DNA of 64,000 nucleotides from Leptospira langatensis (GTDB lineage: Bacteria; Spirochaetota; Leptospiria; Leptospirales; Leptospiraceae). Position 1 is the first letter of the stretch; each line of letters starts with the position of its first letter. The notes beneath the pieces are model-generated. The model did no database searches, had not been told where the DNA came from, and saw only the letters and a list, made by a program, of their open reading frames with translations. Positions 50,387 through 60,782 of the stretch are shown piece by piece. The stretch covers positions 496,001-560,000 of the forward strand of contig NZ_RQER01000011.1 of assembly GCF_004770615.1 (NCBI RefSeq), in the 5' to 3' direction. The translations under genes were made by a program, and so were the position numbers.

Positions 50387-50713
50387 ATGGGCATGCAGGC
50401 ATTAGATGCGATTTCGGATCCTACCAGGAGAAAGATCTTAGAACTTCTTTTTGACGGGGAAAAGGGGGCAGGAGAGATAGCGGGGCATTTCGATATCAGT
50501 TCCGCCGCGATCTCCCAGCATTTGAAGGTTTTGAGGGAATGTAATTTGATCCAAGTCCGCATAGATGGGCAGAGGAGGATGCATTCCTTGGACTACAAAG
50601 GTTGGAAGGAAATCCAGGATTGGATCGATCGGGCTAAAACCTTCTGGGAAGGCCGATTGGATGCTCTGGAGAGAGAATTGAAGGCGAACAAATTGAAGAA
50701 AGGGAGAAGATAG
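50387..50713 (+). CDS. ArsR-family transcriptional regulator
   Basis: A 108-residue winged helix: the start DAISDPTRRKILELL, and recognition helix SSAAISQHLKVLRECNLI, followed by the wing. No clear metal-binding cysteines are seen (only one Cys, in RECNLI), so this is the metal-free type that often pairs with an SRPBCC gene. The next gene is indeed SRPBCC, 1 bp away. With -10 at 50380-50385 the transcript would start near 50392, which favours the ATG at 50393 and a leaderless mRNA. Confidence 0.9.
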   Translation: MGMQALDAISDPTRRKILELLFDGEKGAGEIAGHFDISSAAISQHLKVLRECNLIQVRIDGQRRMHSLDYKGWKEIQDWIDRAKTFWEGRLDALERELKANKLKKGRR

Positions 50714-50714
50714 T

Positions 50715-51263
50715 ATGGAGAATCTATCTATTAATAAAGCGCACGGGACCGATGTGTCAAACGCAGAAGTGCGTTTCGAAAGATTATTACCGGGACCCAT
50801 CGAGACGGTTTGGGAGTATATTACGGATTCTGAAAAGAGGGGAACCTGGCTTGCGAGCGGTCCCATGGAATTAAAAGTAGGTGGGAAAGTCAGATTCCAC
50901 TTTCTTCATTCCTCTCTTTCGGATGAGAAGACCTATCCTGATAAATTCAAACAGATGGAAAACGGTGTTTATGGGGATGAGACAGTAGTGGCTATCGATC
51001 CTCCTAGATCTATAACCATCACTTGGGCACCAGATTCGGAAGTAAACATCGAGCTAGTGGAAAAGGGAGAGGATGTTCTTCTTACATTAAGACATTATAA
51101 ACTAGTGGACGACGGTGTAAGACTGCTGATCTCGGCTGGCTGGCATTCCCACCTGGACATTCTTGTTTCGAAACTCTACAAGCAACCGGTTCCTAAGTTC
51201 TGGCAGAACTTCTTGAAATATGAATTGGAATACGAGAAAATGAGGGCTGGAAGTAAGGTCTGA
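50715..51263 (+). CDS. SRPBCC (AHSA1-type) domain protein
   Basis: A 182-residue START-like protein with the AHSA1 pattern: VRFERLLPGPIETVWEYITD at the start, GTWLASGPMELKVGGKVRFHF, PPRSITITWAP and a C-terminal amphipathic helix including WHSHLDILVSKL. Such proteins bind small hydrophobic ligands; the ligand here is unknown. It forms an operon with the ArsR gene, which probably controls it. Confidence 0.9.
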   Translation: MENLSINKAHGTDVSNAEVRFERLLPGPIETVWEYITDSEKRGTWLASGPMELKVGGKVRFHFLHSSLSDEKTYPDKFKQMENGVYGDETVVAIDPPRSITITWAPDSEVNIELVEKGEDVLLTLRHYKLVDDGVRLLISAGWHSHLDILVSKLYKQPVPKFWQNFLKYELEYEKMRAGSKV

Positions 51264-51270
51264 AAATAAA

Positions 51271-51296
51271 AAAGCCGACTGTTCCCAGTCGGCTTT
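51271..51296. terminator. Bidirectional terminator between SRPBCC and the lipoprotein gene
   Basis: A perfect 11-bp stem, AAAGCCGACTG and CAGTCGGCTTT, with a TTCC loop, A-rich before and T-rich after. It serves both converging genes. Confidence 0.92.
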
Positions 51297-51319
51297 CTCT
51301 TATCGAAAGGTGATCTCGA

Positions 51320-52567
51320 TTATTTGTTCTGAACGAACTCTAAAGTTACCACTCCTCTGGAAGCGGATTTAACGTTTAGGGTCTTGCTTGCCAAGAAGCC
51401 GAATCCTCTGTCTTTTTTATAGACTAATTCGTCCATGAAAAGAGCGTCTTTTCCAGGGTAGGTTACTTCCCACTCGGAACCGTTCACATCGGAAGTTCTA
51501 ACGTTTACGTCTTTCGCAGCAGTAAATTCTGTCAGATCGTCTTTGAACTTAGTAGCCTCATCAGCGTTCAATCCGGTAAACTTAAGGATAATGGTATTAT
51601 TCTCAGTCAGGTTAAACCATTCTTCTTTGAGTTGTTTGCTTACTTTCTTGCTTACGCTTTCCGCCCAGTTAGAGATCGCTTTTTCACGGGATACTTTTTG
51701 AGTAATATCCGCGCCGCGACCGTCAGCAGTTCCTGAATCGACGATCTTGCCGTCTCCCCAAAGTAGAACTACCTTGTAAGAACCTGTGGCTGCGGTGCTG
51801 AAAATAGGTCTGTCTAAATTCTTTCCGCCAACGTTCGTTACCTGGCCTTGGTCTTCGGTCTCAACTGTTCCGACTAACAATACTTCTGCGCCGGAAGCTG
51901 CGGCTTGCTGGATGATCGCAGAACCGGAATCGATAGAAGCAACTGCATCCGCATTCACTGCGGAAGGTTTTACAGTTTTAGAAGCAGAGCTTGGATCAAC
52001 GATCTTGTTTCCTGCTTTTTTCAGTCCTTTGATCACTTCCGCTTCAGCGATATTGTTTGTGCTCAAAGGAGCAACAGGTTGTCCTGCAAGTTTAGAAGGG
52101 ATCAGGATCACTACTCTAGGATTTCCAACGTCCGCTAGAAGAGAGTCTACAGCGGTAGAAAGTTTAGAGTCTTCGATTGTGCAACGAACTGTGAGCTTGA
52201 GAATGGGTTGGGTGTCGATCTTGCCTTCGGTTTCATCGACGATATCATAGGTCTTTACGAAAGCATCTGTCTTGGAAAGTAGGCTAGAACCTAAGCTTTC
52301 TCCGTCGGAAGCCTGGCTTTTGTTGGAAATTTCCTCGCCTACAACTTTACGAACAGCATTGATCTTTGCATCTTTGATCGCTCGTTGTTTTGCATTGGTC
52401 TTGTCCCCGTTATAGATCGGAGCCTCTCCGATCACGGTGACTGTGTTTCCTTCTCTAGTATACTCTTCCTTTTTCTTACGACCGGATCCTCCTCCGGTGG
52501 CGCATGCAAAAGTGAAACCTAAAATGAGTGTGAGAGCGGTACCCCGCAGGATGGGCAGCTTTGCCAT
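51320..52567 (-). CDS. Lipoprotein with FlgT/CsgG-like domain
   Basis: A signal peptide with lipobox (TFAC, Cys near 22) followed by a 390-residue mature domain. The early segment with a long Ala/Lys-rich helix ([20 protein letters not shown]) is typical of FlgT/LPP20 N-domains, and the middle [12 protein letters not shown] then [17 protein letters not shown] recalls the CsgG/TolB-like nucleotide-binding fold. The protein is probably an envelope lipoprotein. I cannot match it with confidence to a named leptospiral Lip protein. Confidence 0.8.
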   Translation of the reverse strand: MAKLPILRGTALTLILGFTFACATGGGSGRKKKEEYTREGNTVTVIGEAPIYNGDKTNAKQRAIKDAKINAVRKVVGEEISNKSQASDGESLGSSLLSKTDAFVKTYDIVDETEGKIDTQPILKLTVRCTIEDSKLSTAVDSLLADVGNPRVVILIPSKLAGQPVAPLSTNNIAEAEVIKGLKKAGNKIVDPSSASKTVKPSAVNADAVASIDSGSAIIQQAAASGAEVLLVGTVETEDQGQVTNVGGKNLDRPIFSTAATGSYKVVLLWGDGKIVDSGTADGRGADITQKVSREKAISNWAESVSKKVSKQLKEEWFNLTENNTIILKFTGLNADEATKFKDDLTEFTAAKDVNVRTSDVNGSEWEVTYPGKDALFMDELVYKKDRGFGFLASKTLNVKSASRGVVTLEFVQNK

Positions 52568-52633
52568 ATCGCTTCCTTTTTCTCCTTGATGAATTGAATT
52601 CTGTCTATTTACTGAACAAATAAGGTATCTTAC

Positions 52634-53893
52634 ATGCGGTTCAAAGAAAGAAACAAAAAAATCCTAACTTTACTCATTTTTTTTCTGACAATATTCTCCG
52701 ACTCCTGCGCTGAAGCTTCTTCCAGAAAGCATATCTCCAAATCCAATATCATCCCTGCCGAAGTTTCGTTTTACGAGCAAGTGTTGCCGACTCTTGCTGG
52801 GAAATCTGTCGTTCTTGTTACAAACCCGTCGGGTATAGGTAGATATCCTGAAAAGATCCTAAAAGAATTTAAGGATAAGAAGGTTAAGATCAAGCATCTG
52901 ATCGGCTTGGAACATGGCTTCCTTGGTTTAGAAGAAGATTTTAGCAAGTCTCCGGTCACAGTAGACGAAACCTTCCAGCTGCCTATCTATCATATTTATA
53001 AAGTAAAGAATGCAGAGATCCCGGCGATCTTGAAGGGAGCAGATGCAGTCGTATTCGATGTTGCGGATATGGGTATGCGTTGCTACACTTACTTAAGCGT
53101 TTTGAAACGTTTGATGGATAATTTACCCGAACCGAATATCCGATTCATCGTTTTGGATCATCCGAATCCAGCCATGTATCTGGGAGCAAGAGGAGAAGGC
53201 ATCCAAAAGAAATTCCTAAACTTTGCTGGTGAATTTCCTTCACTCTTCTTTACCGGCATGACTATAGGAGAGGCAGCCGCTTTTTATAATGGGGAGTATC
53301 TCTCGAATAAGGTTAAACTCGATATCGTTTCTCCGGAAAACTTAAAGAGAGGTTTCGATTGGGAAAGAGAGGGCATCCCTTGGTCGACTCCTTCTCCCAA
53401 CTTGCCTATGTTGGATTCCGCTCGGAATTATCTCGGTCTAGTTCTATTGGAAGGAGTGAATGTCTCCGTAGGAAGAGGGACTCAAGCTCCTTTCGTATAT
53501 TTCGGAGCTCCTTGGATGAACGAGCCCGATCAGATCATTCCGGAACTAAACGAGGATAGCAAGGGCGACTATTACTACCAAAGCGTATATTTTAAACCTA
53601 CCTTTGGACCGTTCAAAGAACAGATCTGCAGAGGACTTCGCTTAACGATCGTGAACAAAAAATACGACCCGCTCAAAATGTCCTATAATCTAATGACTAT
53701 TTTAAAGAAACATTATAAGGATTTCAAATGGAGGCAATATCCGGACGGAACCCACAATATAGATTTTCTTTGGGGAACTGAAAGGATGAGAGAATCCATC
53801 GATGCCGGCAAAACCTATGAGGAATTCAAGGCAGGATATTCCGAGTCGGAGTCTTCCACAAACAAGATGATACAAAAGTATCTGCTGTACTAA
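52634..53893 (+). CDS. DUF1343 (NamZ-type exo-beta-N-acetylmuramidase) protein
   Basis: A 419-residue exported protein. The signal-like start is followed by the DUF1343 core: [25 protein letters not shown], the [23 protein letters not shown] stretch, and a C-terminal [12 protein letters not shown]. Members of this family cleave terminal N-acetylmuramic acid from peptidoglycan fragments. A cell-wall turnover role is inferred. The Cys in DSCAEASS could make it a lipoprotein. Confidence 0.88.
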   Translation: MRFKERNKKILTLLIFFLTIFSDSCAEASSRKHISKSNIIPAEVSFYEQVLPTLAGKSVVLVTNPSGIGRYPEKILKEFKDKKVKIKHLIGLEHGFLGLEEDFSKSPVTVDETFQLPIYHIYKVKNAEIPAILKGADAVVFDVADMGMRCYTYLSVLKRLMDNLPEPNIRFIVLDHPNPAMYLGARGEGIQKKFLNFAGEFPSLFFTGMTIGEAAAFYNGEYLSNKVKLDIVSPENLKRGFDWEREGIPWSTPSPNLPMLDSARNYLGLVLLEGVNVSVGRGTQAPFVYFGAPWMNEPDQIIPELNEDSKGDYYYQSVYFKPTFGPFKEQICRGLRLTIVNKKYDPLKMSYNLMTILKKHYKDFKWRQYPDGTHNIDFLWGTERMRESIDAGKTYEEFKAGYSESESSTNKMIQKYLLY

Positions 53894-53924
53894 GGTTTTC
53901 TAGGAAAATTTCGAAATAAGAGAC

Positions 53925-54680
53925 ATGAAACGTGCCTTACTGATTGTTCCTATTTTATTTGCCTTCTCTCTTGGAGCGGAAACACAAACCGGCTGGAAGG
54001 ATTACGGATTAAAAGAAGTTCTGGGAAGATTAAAATTCTACGCATTTGCAAAGATTGCGCAAAGTGTCAGGACCGGAGTCTCCCATTTTGATCAGGAATT
54101 TACTTTGAGAGAAATTCCTTGTGGGGAAGACTTTCCGAAACTAGAAGGGAATTTTCAATGCGCCCTTCTTCGGGTCAGCAGTTTAGAAGATCATTCTTCC
54201 GGATCGAACTCTAAGTCTAGCCAAATTGCAAGCGGAGAAGGGAATACGTCTTCTTCTTCTCAAAATCCGGCGACTCCGTCGGAAAATGCTTCGGCAGAAA
54301 AATCGAAAGCTGCCGAATCTCCCAACGGTTCCCAAGCAAGCGCTCCGGCATCTTCTAGTATTCCTTCTCAGAGATCCCTGCCTATATCCACGGCGAGCTC
54401 TCCCGATCCGGCAGTTTCGGTCCCGAAAAAACTTCCGATCCATGTGAAATGGTACGAAGGCTCCACCTTGGCAGGTAAGGGTGTTCTTCTGATACCGGGA
54501 CAGAATGGAGAAGGGGATCTTCATCTGTATTATCATACGGATGGAAGATTGAGCCATTATTCTTTCGGGGATTCGATTGTAGTTTTTGATTGGAAAGGCA
54601 AGGAATTAAGCACAATCCTTTCCGTAAAAGTAGATTCCCGCTTGCGGCCTTTAGGTGGAAAGGAATACTTCTTTCCATGA
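53925..54680 (+). CDS. Exported Ser-rich protein, function unknown
   Basis: A signal peptide ([19 protein letters not shown]) precedes a domain with two cysteines (EIPCGEDF and FQCALL), a low-complexity Ser/Ala/Pro/Glu stretch (about residues 86-165) and a C-terminal beta-rich domain ([20 protein letters not shown]). The low-complexity part looks like a spacer. It overlaps the DUF2797 gene by 4 bp, so they are co-translated. No known family. Confidence 0.7.
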   Translation: MKRALLIVPILFAFSLGAETQTGWKDYGLKEVLGRLKFYAFAKIAQSVRTGVSHFDQEFTLREIPCGEDFPKLEGNFQCALLRVSSLEDHSSGSNSKSSQIASGEGNTSSSSQNPATPSENASAEKSKAAESPNGSQASAPASSSIPSQRSLPISTASSPDPAVSVPKKLPIHVKWYEGSTLAGKGVLLIPGQNGEGDLHLYYHTDGRLSHYSFGDSIVVFDWKGKELSTILSVKVDSRLRPLGGKEYFFP

Positions 54681-55531
54681 AGGAACTCTCCCACGGTTTC
54701 CTAAGAATGTTGGATCACGAAGGGATCGATCCGGTGGAATATATCTGGGTTGTAGCGACTTATCCTTCTAATGAAGCCGGAAAACAGGAAGCAATATTAA
54801 CTTCTCCTAATTTTCAGGTCGGTAAACTCGTCGGTAAAAAAGTAAAGCTTGCGTTTACAGGAAAGATCCGCTGCGTTCACTGCGGAAAAGTAACCAGTAA
54901 GAGCTTTAACCAAGGAGCCTGCTTCTCCTGTTTTCAGACGCTAGCGGAGAATGATCTTTGCATTCTTCGTCCTGAGACCTGCCATTTTCATTTGGGAACT
55001 TGCAGGGAACCGGAATGGGGAGAAGGTTACTGCTTTCAGAAACATACTCTCTATTTAGCAAATACGAGCGGACTGAAGGTGGGGATCACTCGAGAGAATC
55101 CTGTATCGAATCGTTGGGTGGACCAGGGAGCGCAAGAAGCCATTCCACTCTTAGAAGTAACTTCCAGAAGGGACGCCGGACTCATAGAGAAACAATTCAC
55201 TACTGTGATAGATGATAAAACCAAATGGCAGAAGATGGTAACCGAGGATTCAGGTCCATATGACCTGGTCTCCAAGAAGAAGGAACTATTGGCCGTGCTC
55301 GATTCCTGGGATCTGGGAGTCCCTTATACAGAATTGGACACTACCTCGGTGACTAAATTAAGTTATCCTATATTAGAATATCCTAAAAAATCAAAGTCCT
55401 TTTCTCCGGACAAGGAAACGGAGATCGATTCCAGACTGATCGGGATCAAGGGGCAATATTTACTATTCGAAGATACGGTGATCAATATCCGGGCTTACGC
55501 AGGATATGAGATCCGACTTTTTTCCGAATAA
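54677..55531 (+). CDS. DUF2797 family protein
   Basis: About 284 residues with a zinc-ribbon-like region ([21 protein letters not shown]), then [16 protein letters not shown] and [15 protein letters not shown] with a following RWVDQGA. The last part resembles a GIY-YIG-type fold, which in this family may be a nuclease remnant; activity is unknown. The ATG at 54677 overlaps the previous stop (ATGA) and is chosen over the open frame to 54590. Confidence 0.85.
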   Translation: MKELSHGFLRMLDHEGIDPVEYIWVVATYPSNEAGKQEAILTSPNFQVGKLVGKKVKLAFTGKIRCVHCGKVTSKSFNQGACFSCFQTLAENDLCILRPETCHFHLGTCREPEWGEGYCFQKHTLYLANTSGLKVGITRENPVSNRWVDQGAQEAIPLLEVTSRRDAGLIEKQFTTVIDDKTKWQKMVTEDSGPYDLVSKKKELLAVLDSWDLGVPYTELDTTSVTKLSYPILEYPKKSKSFSPDKETEIDSRLIGIKGQYLLFEDTVINIRAYAGYEIRLFSE

Positions 55532-55542
55532 GAAAGGGAAGA

Positions 55543-56403
55543 ATGAAACTGATCGCAATCCGGAAATATTTTCTAATCGTTACTATTGCATTTTCTTTTC
55601 AGAACTGTGGATGGCTTGTAGATATCGCCTTTCCGTTGGAAATCGACAAATTCCTGGGAGAGCGCTTTTTTAAGTCAGTTGTCCAAGGGGAGAATAATGT
55701 TAAGGTCTACAAGAACCAGGAGCTTCAGAATTACGTACAGTCCATTACGGATAAGATCCTGAAATCCAAGGAGATCCGTTATAAGGATGAATTTCCCTAT
55801 AAGGTGACCTTATTAAAAGATGACGATACGATCAATGCGGTTTGTGCCCCTGGCGGATATATTTTCGTCTACACTGGGCTTTTGCATTTCGTAAAGAATG
55901 AAGCTACACTAGCCGGCATCTTGGCGCACGAGATCGCTCACGCGGAGAGAAGGCATTCTACCAAACAGTTATCCACTTCGATCGCTTTGTATTACGGATT
56001 GTATCTGACTCTTTCTTATGTTTTGGGTTCTGAACTAGCACAGCATGCGGCAAACTTGGCTGGTCTTTCCACGAATTTACTTAGTCTAGCGAATAGTAGA
56101 TCCGCAGAAGAAGAAGCGGACGAGTTCGGTTTCCGATACATGAGATCTACTCCGTATTATCCGGGAGCCATTTCAGAATTCTTTAAGGACATCCAAGTCT
56201 GGCGAAAAGAGCAGGGAGATGTACAAGATACGAATCTTCCCTTGGAAAAGTATTTAAGTACTCACCCAATGGACGAAGAACGGATCGCAGAAAATGAAAG
56301 AAGGTTGAAAGAGGCTAAGATCCCTAAACCGAATCCGAAATCTTTTTTTAGAGAAAGATACCGATCCAAGATCTCTCAGTATTTAGGAGAGAAAGCAGAG
56401 TAA
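55543..56403 (+). CDS. M48-family metalloprotease, lipoprotein
   Basis: The lipobox ends at FQNC (Cys22), and the zinc motif LAHEIAHAERRH has His129, Glu130 and His133. The third ligand Glu is in AEEEADEFGFRY near 188. The 286-residue layout resembles BepA/LoiP-like envelope peptidases that clear misfolded outer-membrane proteins (family knowledge). It lies 11 bp after the DUF2797 gene. Confidence 0.9.
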   Translation: MKLIAIRKYFLIVTIAFSFQNCGWLVDIAFPLEIDKFLGERFFKSVVQGENNVKVYKNQELQNYVQSITDKILKSKEIRYKDEFPYKVTLLKDDDTINAVCAPGGYIFVYTGLLHFVKNEATLAGILAHEIAHAERRHSTKQLSTSIALYYGLYLTLSYVLGSELAQHAANLAGLSTNLLSLANSRSAEEEADEFGFRYMRSTPYYPGAISEFFKDIQVWRKEQGDVQDTNLPLEKYLSTHPMDEERIAENERRLKEAKIPKPNPKSFFRERYRSKISQYLGEKAE

Positions 56404-56568
56404 ACTCCTCGGGAAGACTGGGATCACTGATTCCTTCTTTCGGAACAATATGAGCGAATTGTTTCACTCTGTTAAATAGATCCGAAGACGGGCTTTGCTT
56501 TTTGAATAAGAAAAGCATTTTAGAAAGAGAGTTGACTCTTTCCTTTCGAAGGCCGGAAATAGACGGCC

Positions 56569-57753
56569 ATGAATTGGAAGGGAAAATTAAAGATCTGGAT
56601 GGATGCCGGCCTCATCAATAAAGAGCAGGCAGATGCAATTTTCGCATTTGAAAATGCAAAAAAGATCCCATACGCATTTTATTCGTTCTTAGCTCTAGGT
56701 ATTGTTGTCTTAGGGTTAGGAGTGATCGCGCTCGTAGCAGCAAACTGGGATCAGATCCATTATTCTGTAAAATTATTCGTCAGCTTTTCCGTGTTAATCG
56801 GGATTGCCTTATTGATCCTATATTCGGAGAGAAGGGGGTTCTGGAATTCTTCTATTCGATATTTGCTCGTGCTACTATTTAGTGCCCTTTGTTTGGCGAA
56901 TATAGGTCTCATTTCTCAGATCTATCATACCCAAGGAAAATTCTACGAGGCAATCGCTCTTTGGTGTGGGATGACCTTTCTATTGCTATTCTTCTATCCC
57001 GGAAGGATTTTGCTCCATCTTTGGATAGCAGCCTTCGGATTTGCCCTCTTTTACGCGCTTGCCGATCTCGATATGCTCTCCGGACAAAGAGAATATTATA
57101 TTTATTTAATGGCATTTTGGTTGTCTTGGGTCTTCGGTGCGATCAGCATTTTCTTGGACAAGAGAATGGAGTCGGGCGAAGACAGGAGGTCTATTCTTGC
57201 CAATCCGTTCCTAGTTTGGTATTTGTTTTACTTCATATACTCTTCCGTCTTAGGAACTTTTCTGACTGCCTATGATTCCGTAAAAGAAACGAATCTGACA
57301 GGGAATTATTTTACTCTTCCGTTCCCTTGGTATGTGCCTACGATTCTTCCTTTGCTTTTCCTTTTGGGAGGTCGTTTATTCAGAAAGCGCTTCTCTGCAA
57401 GAAAGCTAGTGCTTTTCAGTATTTCCGGGATATTCTTGGGTTTACTCAATTATCCGCAACTCACTCATTGGGCAGGTAAGTTCCCGGCGATCTTTTACTT
57501 CTTTCTTGCCTGGTTCCCTTTGACATTCGTATTCTTCCAATCCAGAAGATGGTTCGATCTCTGCTTAACTGTGATCGGGATCCGGTTCGTAGTCGCCTAC
57601 CTGGAAGTGTTCGGGACCTTGCTCGATACTGGAGTCGGTCTCATCATCTCCGGCATCTTCATTTTAGGATTTAGCGCCCTCATTTTCAGACTGAGAGAGA
57701 AGATACGGATCAAGGCAAATCAACTCTTTCCTGAGGAGGAACTAGGACTATGA
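56569..57753 (+). CDS. DUF2157 membrane protein
   Basis: A 394-residue protein with about ten transmembrane helices after a short cytosolic head (WKGKLKIWMDAGLINKEQADAI), the usual DUF2157 layout. No motif shows catalysis. It overlaps the following GDYXXLXY gene by 4 bp, a pairing seen in many bacteria, which supports both calls. Confidence 0.88.
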   Translation: MNWKGKLKIWMDAGLINKEQADAIFAFENAKKIPYAFYSFLALGIVVLGLGVIALVAANWDQIHYSVKLFVSFSVLIGIALLILYSERRGFWNSSIRYLLVLLFSALCLANIGLISQIYHTQGKFYEAIALWCGMTFLLLFFYPGRILLHLWIAAFGFALFYALADLDMLSGQREYYIYLMAFWLSWVFGAISIFLDKRMESGEDRRSILANPFLVWYLFYFIYSSVLGTFLTAYDSVKETNLTGNYFTLPFPWYVPTILPLLFLLGGRLFRKRFSARKLVLFSISGIFLGLLNYPQLTHWAGKFPAIFYFFLAWFPLTFVFFQSRRWFDLCLTVIGIRFVVAYLEVFGTLLDTGVGLIISGIFILGFSALIFRLREKIRIKANQLFPEEELGL

Positions 57754-58304
57754 AACGATTCTACGGAGCTTTGCTTTCTATCTTTCTTCCGATTTTGGTT
57801 CTTGGTTCCTTAACTCTGGAGAGAGAGATAGATCTAAGGAACGGTAAGGTATTGATCCTTCCGATCACAGGTTATGATCCAAGAGACCTACTATCGGGGC
57901 ATTTTTTAAGATTTCAGATCGATCCTAGTTATTCGGAAAGCGTATGTAATGAGGACTCGAACACTTCTTCCTTATCAGGAGAGACAGGAGTGAAATTGCA
58001 ATCTTCCGAATACGGTTCCTGCGTTTGCTTCGAGAGTCGAGAGCCCTCATCCTATGAGGCAAAGTATTTGGCCGATTGCAGTCCTTCCGAAAGAGAGATC
58101 CTGAAATGTTGGACCTATATCAAAGGAAGCTGCAAATACGGTCGATTCGAGTATCCATTCCGTAAATATTATATTCCGGAAGAGAAGGCAAAGGAATGGG
58201 ATGCCAAGTTAAGAGAACCCGGAGCTAAAGTCCAGCTTAGGATGAAGGAAGACGGTTCCGGTCTGATAGAAACCATTATTTGGCCGGCCGAATCCGCGCA
58301 GTAA
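57750..58304 (+). CDS. GDYXXLXY-domain protein
   Basis: A 184-residue protein anchored by one N-terminal helix. The hallmark is TGYDPRDLLSGHFLRFQID near 39-57. Several cysteines (SVCNED, GSCVCFES, DCSPSE, KCWTYIKGSCKYG) could form disulfides in the periplasm. It overlaps DUF2157 at the start and converges on the next gene with a 29-bp overlap at the 3' ends. Confidence 0.85.
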   Translation: MKRFYGALLSIFLPILVLGSLTLEREIDLRNGKVLILPITGYDPRDLLSGHFLRFQIDPSYSESVCNEDSNTSSLSGETGVKLQSSEYGSCVCFESREPSSYEAKYLADCSPSEREILKCWTYIKGSCKYGRFEYPFRKYYIPEEKAKEWDAKLREPGAKVQLRMKEDGSGLIETIIWPAESAQ

Positions 58305-59154
58305 CCTCGTTTAAGCTACAATAGTCCTTCTCCCCGAGTCCTGCTTCGATCCCAGACTGATAGATCGGATCCAAGTGAGAGGAAAGGGGAAGGACTGTAT
58401 TCGTTTCAGAAGCGAGAGCAAGTGCGTGTCTCAGATCTTTATGCATATTCTTTAATGCAAAATGAGTTTCATAATTCCCCGAGAATACGAAAGGAAATTT
58501 GAAATCGCTGATCCCGGATTTTGCACCAGATTGTTGGATGATCTCTTTTAAGATCTCGGGAGAGATCCCTTGCTTCTCAGCTAAAAGGAATCCTTCCATA
58601 TAGATCTGAAAGATGCCTGCTTGTACCATATTCAACGCGATCTTCGCCTTTTGCCCGTCTCCTACCTTACCGCAATACACAATATTCTTACCGCAGATAT
58701 CCAAAACAAAATGGATCTCGGAGATCTCTTCCTGGGAATGCGCGCCGATCATGAATAAGATCTGACCGTCTCTCGCTGCGTTCTTGGAACCTGTCATTGG
58801 AGCGTCTAAGAATTTCACACCTTTCTTTTGGAATGCCTCCGCAAGTCTTTGGGTAAGAGAAGGGGAAGTGGTCCCCATATCGATCACATATTTCGGTTTT
58901 GCTTCCAGCAATTTTGACTGAAAGACTGCGCTTTCTACGGAAGTATCATCGGTTAGGCAGAGGATGAGTATCTCGCAATCCTTCGCCGCCGCATAGATAT
59001 CCCCGAATACTTTCCGAGTAGGCGATTCCATGTCGGCGATCTTCTCAGGGGTCCTCGCGAATAGATGAAGAGAATGCCCCGCTTGAGAGAGATTGTTTGC
59101 GATCCCTCTTCCCATAATACCGGTACCTAAGATTGCAATTGTATGTTCAGACAT
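58276..59154 (-). CDS. NAD(P)-dependent oxidoreductase of the 3-hydroxyisobutyrate dehydrogenase family
   Basis: A 292-residue beta-hydroxyacid dehydrogenase: the dinucleotide motif ILGTGIMGRGIANNL at 8-22, the substrate-binding FLDAPMTGSKNAARDG, and the catalytic Lys in GDGQKAKIALNM. The substrate is not certain; family members act on 3-hydroxyisobutyrate, tartronate semialdehyde or glyoxylate. It follows mlaD on the same strand with a 46-bp gap, which could just be chance. Confidence 0.88.
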   Translation of the reverse strand: MSEHTIAILGTGIMGRGIANNLSQAGHSLHLFARTPEKIADMESPTRKVFGDIYAAAKDCEILILCLTDDTSVESAVFQSKLLEAKPKYVIDMGTTSPSLTQRLAEAFQKKGVKFLDAPMTGSKNAARDGQILFMIGAHSQEEISEIHFVLDICGKNIVYCGKVGDGQKAKIALNMVQAGIFQIYMEGFLLAEKQGISPEILKEIIQQSGAKSGISDFKFPFVFSGNYETHFALKNMHKDLRHALALASETNTVLPLSSHLDPIYQSGIEAGLGEKDYCSLNEVTARIRPAK

Positions 59155-59200
59155 AGAGAAAGGATCTATGAGTTCGGAAGTTTTTGCAAGAAAAAGGCTG

Positions 59201-59944
59201 TTAGAAGGAACTGAGTGCGGCGCGAATAAAGCTTGTGACCGGAGCCTGCTCTCTCGTATCTTCTAGGCCTTCTCTCAATTCCCTTAATACGATCTGTGCA
59301 TCCGTGAGCACTGTATTTACATTGGTGTGAAGATCGTCCCTGTTGATCAACCTTCCGAGGGTTCCGTCCCCACTATTGATCTTGGTAGTGATATCGGCGA
59401 CATTGGAGAAGGTTTTGCGGATATCTCCCCTGTTCTCTGCGATCAATTCGGAAAGAGAGACCAAAGGATCTTGGAGTACCCTTCCTTTGAGAGAAGCGCC
59501 CGCCTTATAGTCTACAACCGGGAAGGTTTTAGCTGGACCTCTTTCATCCGCGGACTCGGAAGTCCCAGGATCTATGGAGATCACCCTTCCGGAAAGAAGG
59601 CTTTCGTTACGGATCGTGATATCGTAATTCTCGTACATTCTCAAGGGCTCTTTCAATAGAATGGTAACTTCTACCCTTGTCGCGACTCCTACTTCTCCGG
59701 CAGGAAGTACCGCTCCATTCTCATCTATCTGAATGAGACGGATATTGGAAACATAGCCGAATGGAACGCCTTGCACTGTGACCTTGTTCCCGACCTTGAT
59801 CCCTTCCGAATTCTTAAAATTGATCCTTAGGAATTCTCCCCGTTTTTGTACAGGACCGCCTTCTGTCATTACGGTGAAATAACCTACCACAACAACAGCG
59901 ACGGAGAAAATCGCGCCGACTAAAAGATATCGAAAGGAACTCAT
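59201..59944 (-). CDS. mlaD: MlaD-like MCE-domain lipid-binding protein
   Basis: The 247 residues have one N-terminal membrane helix and an MCE domain ([32 protein letters not shown]), with the barrel-forming strands after it. The tail ([16 protein letters not shown] and so on) is helical. MlaD binds phospholipid between the two membranes. It follows mlaF. Confidence 0.92.
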   Translation of the reverse strand: MSSFRYLLVGAIFSVAVVVVGYFTVMTEGGPVQKRGEFLRINFKNSEGIKVGNKVTVQGVPFGYVSNIRLIQIDENGAVLPAGEVGVATRVEVTILLKEPLRMYENYDITIRNESLLSGRVISIDPGTSESADERGPAKTFPVVDYKAGASLKGRVLQDPLVSLSELIAENRGDIRKTFSNVADITTKINSGDGTLGRLINRDDLHTNVNTVLTDAQIVLRELREGLEDTREQAPVTSFIRAALSSF

Positions 59945-60011
59945 TTGTTAAAGGACTCTATATAATAAGTATCGGATTTTTGTCCCGAAATATTCTCATT
60001 TGACCCCGGAT

Positions 60012-60779
60012 TCATTTTTTGGTTTCAAGAATCATAGGGCCTTTGGTATGCCCATGTATGAACTGACGAACAAATTCGTTGTCTGAATTCTGGACTTCTG
60101 CGGGAGTTCCGGTAAATAATACCTGTCCGCCGTAAAAGAATGAGATCCGGTCGGCGATCATGTACGCGCTGGACATATCGTGAGTGACCACAACCTGCGC
60201 GGCTCCCGTTTCTTTTCGGATCCTGAGAATGAGCTCATTGATCACGTTTGACATAACAGGATCCAGACCGGAGGTAGGTTCGTCGTACAGAATGATCTCC
60301 GGATTGGTCGCAATTGCTCTCGCGAGTCCGGCTCTCTTTTTCATTCCTCCCGAAATATCGTTCGGAAAATTGTCCTTTGCGACGGTCATATCCACAAGTC
60401 TCAACTTCTCGGCCACGATCCTCTGGATCTCTTCTTCCGGATAGAGTTTATGTTCTCGGAGGGGAAGGGCAACATTATCGAATACGGTCATCCAGTTGAT
60501 GAGCGCTCCTGACTGGAATAAGACTCCCATCTTAGCGCGGATCCGTTCCCTGTCTTGGATCTCCGCTCCCGAGATCTTTTCGCCGAAGATCCTACATTCT
60601 CCTGCATCCGGATCTAGGAGCCCTGTGATATGTTTCAAGGTGACGGATTTTCCAGTACCGGAGGGTCCCAGAATGACTAGAGTTTCTCCCTTCTTGACCT
60701 GGAGGTTCATTCCTTTTAGGATCTTTCTCTCCCCGAAGGCTTTATGAAGATTGATGAGTTCTATTGCGAATTCTTCCAT
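60012..60779 (-). CDS. mlaF: MlaF-like ABC transporter ATP-binding protein
   Basis: The 255 residues hold Walker [11 protein letters not shown] near 38-47, the signature motif [16 protein letters not shown] near 141-156, Walker [14 protein letters not shown] and a switch His in [10 protein letters not shown]. It drives lipid transport with MlaE. The start lies 3 bp from the mlaE stop. Confidence 0.95.
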   Translation of the reverse strand: MEEFAIELINLHKAFGERKILKGMNLQVKKGETLVILGPSGTGKSVTLKHITGLLDPDAGECRIFGEKISGAEIQDRERIRAKMGVLFQSGALINWMTVFDNVALPLREHKLYPEEEIQRIVAEKLRLVDMTVAKDNFPNDISGGMKKRAGLARAIATNPEIILYDEPTSGLDPVMSNVINELILRIRKETGAAQVVVTHDMSSAYMIADRISFFYGGQVLFTGTPAEVQNSDNEFVRQFIHGHTKGPMILETKK

Positions 60780-60782
60780 AGA

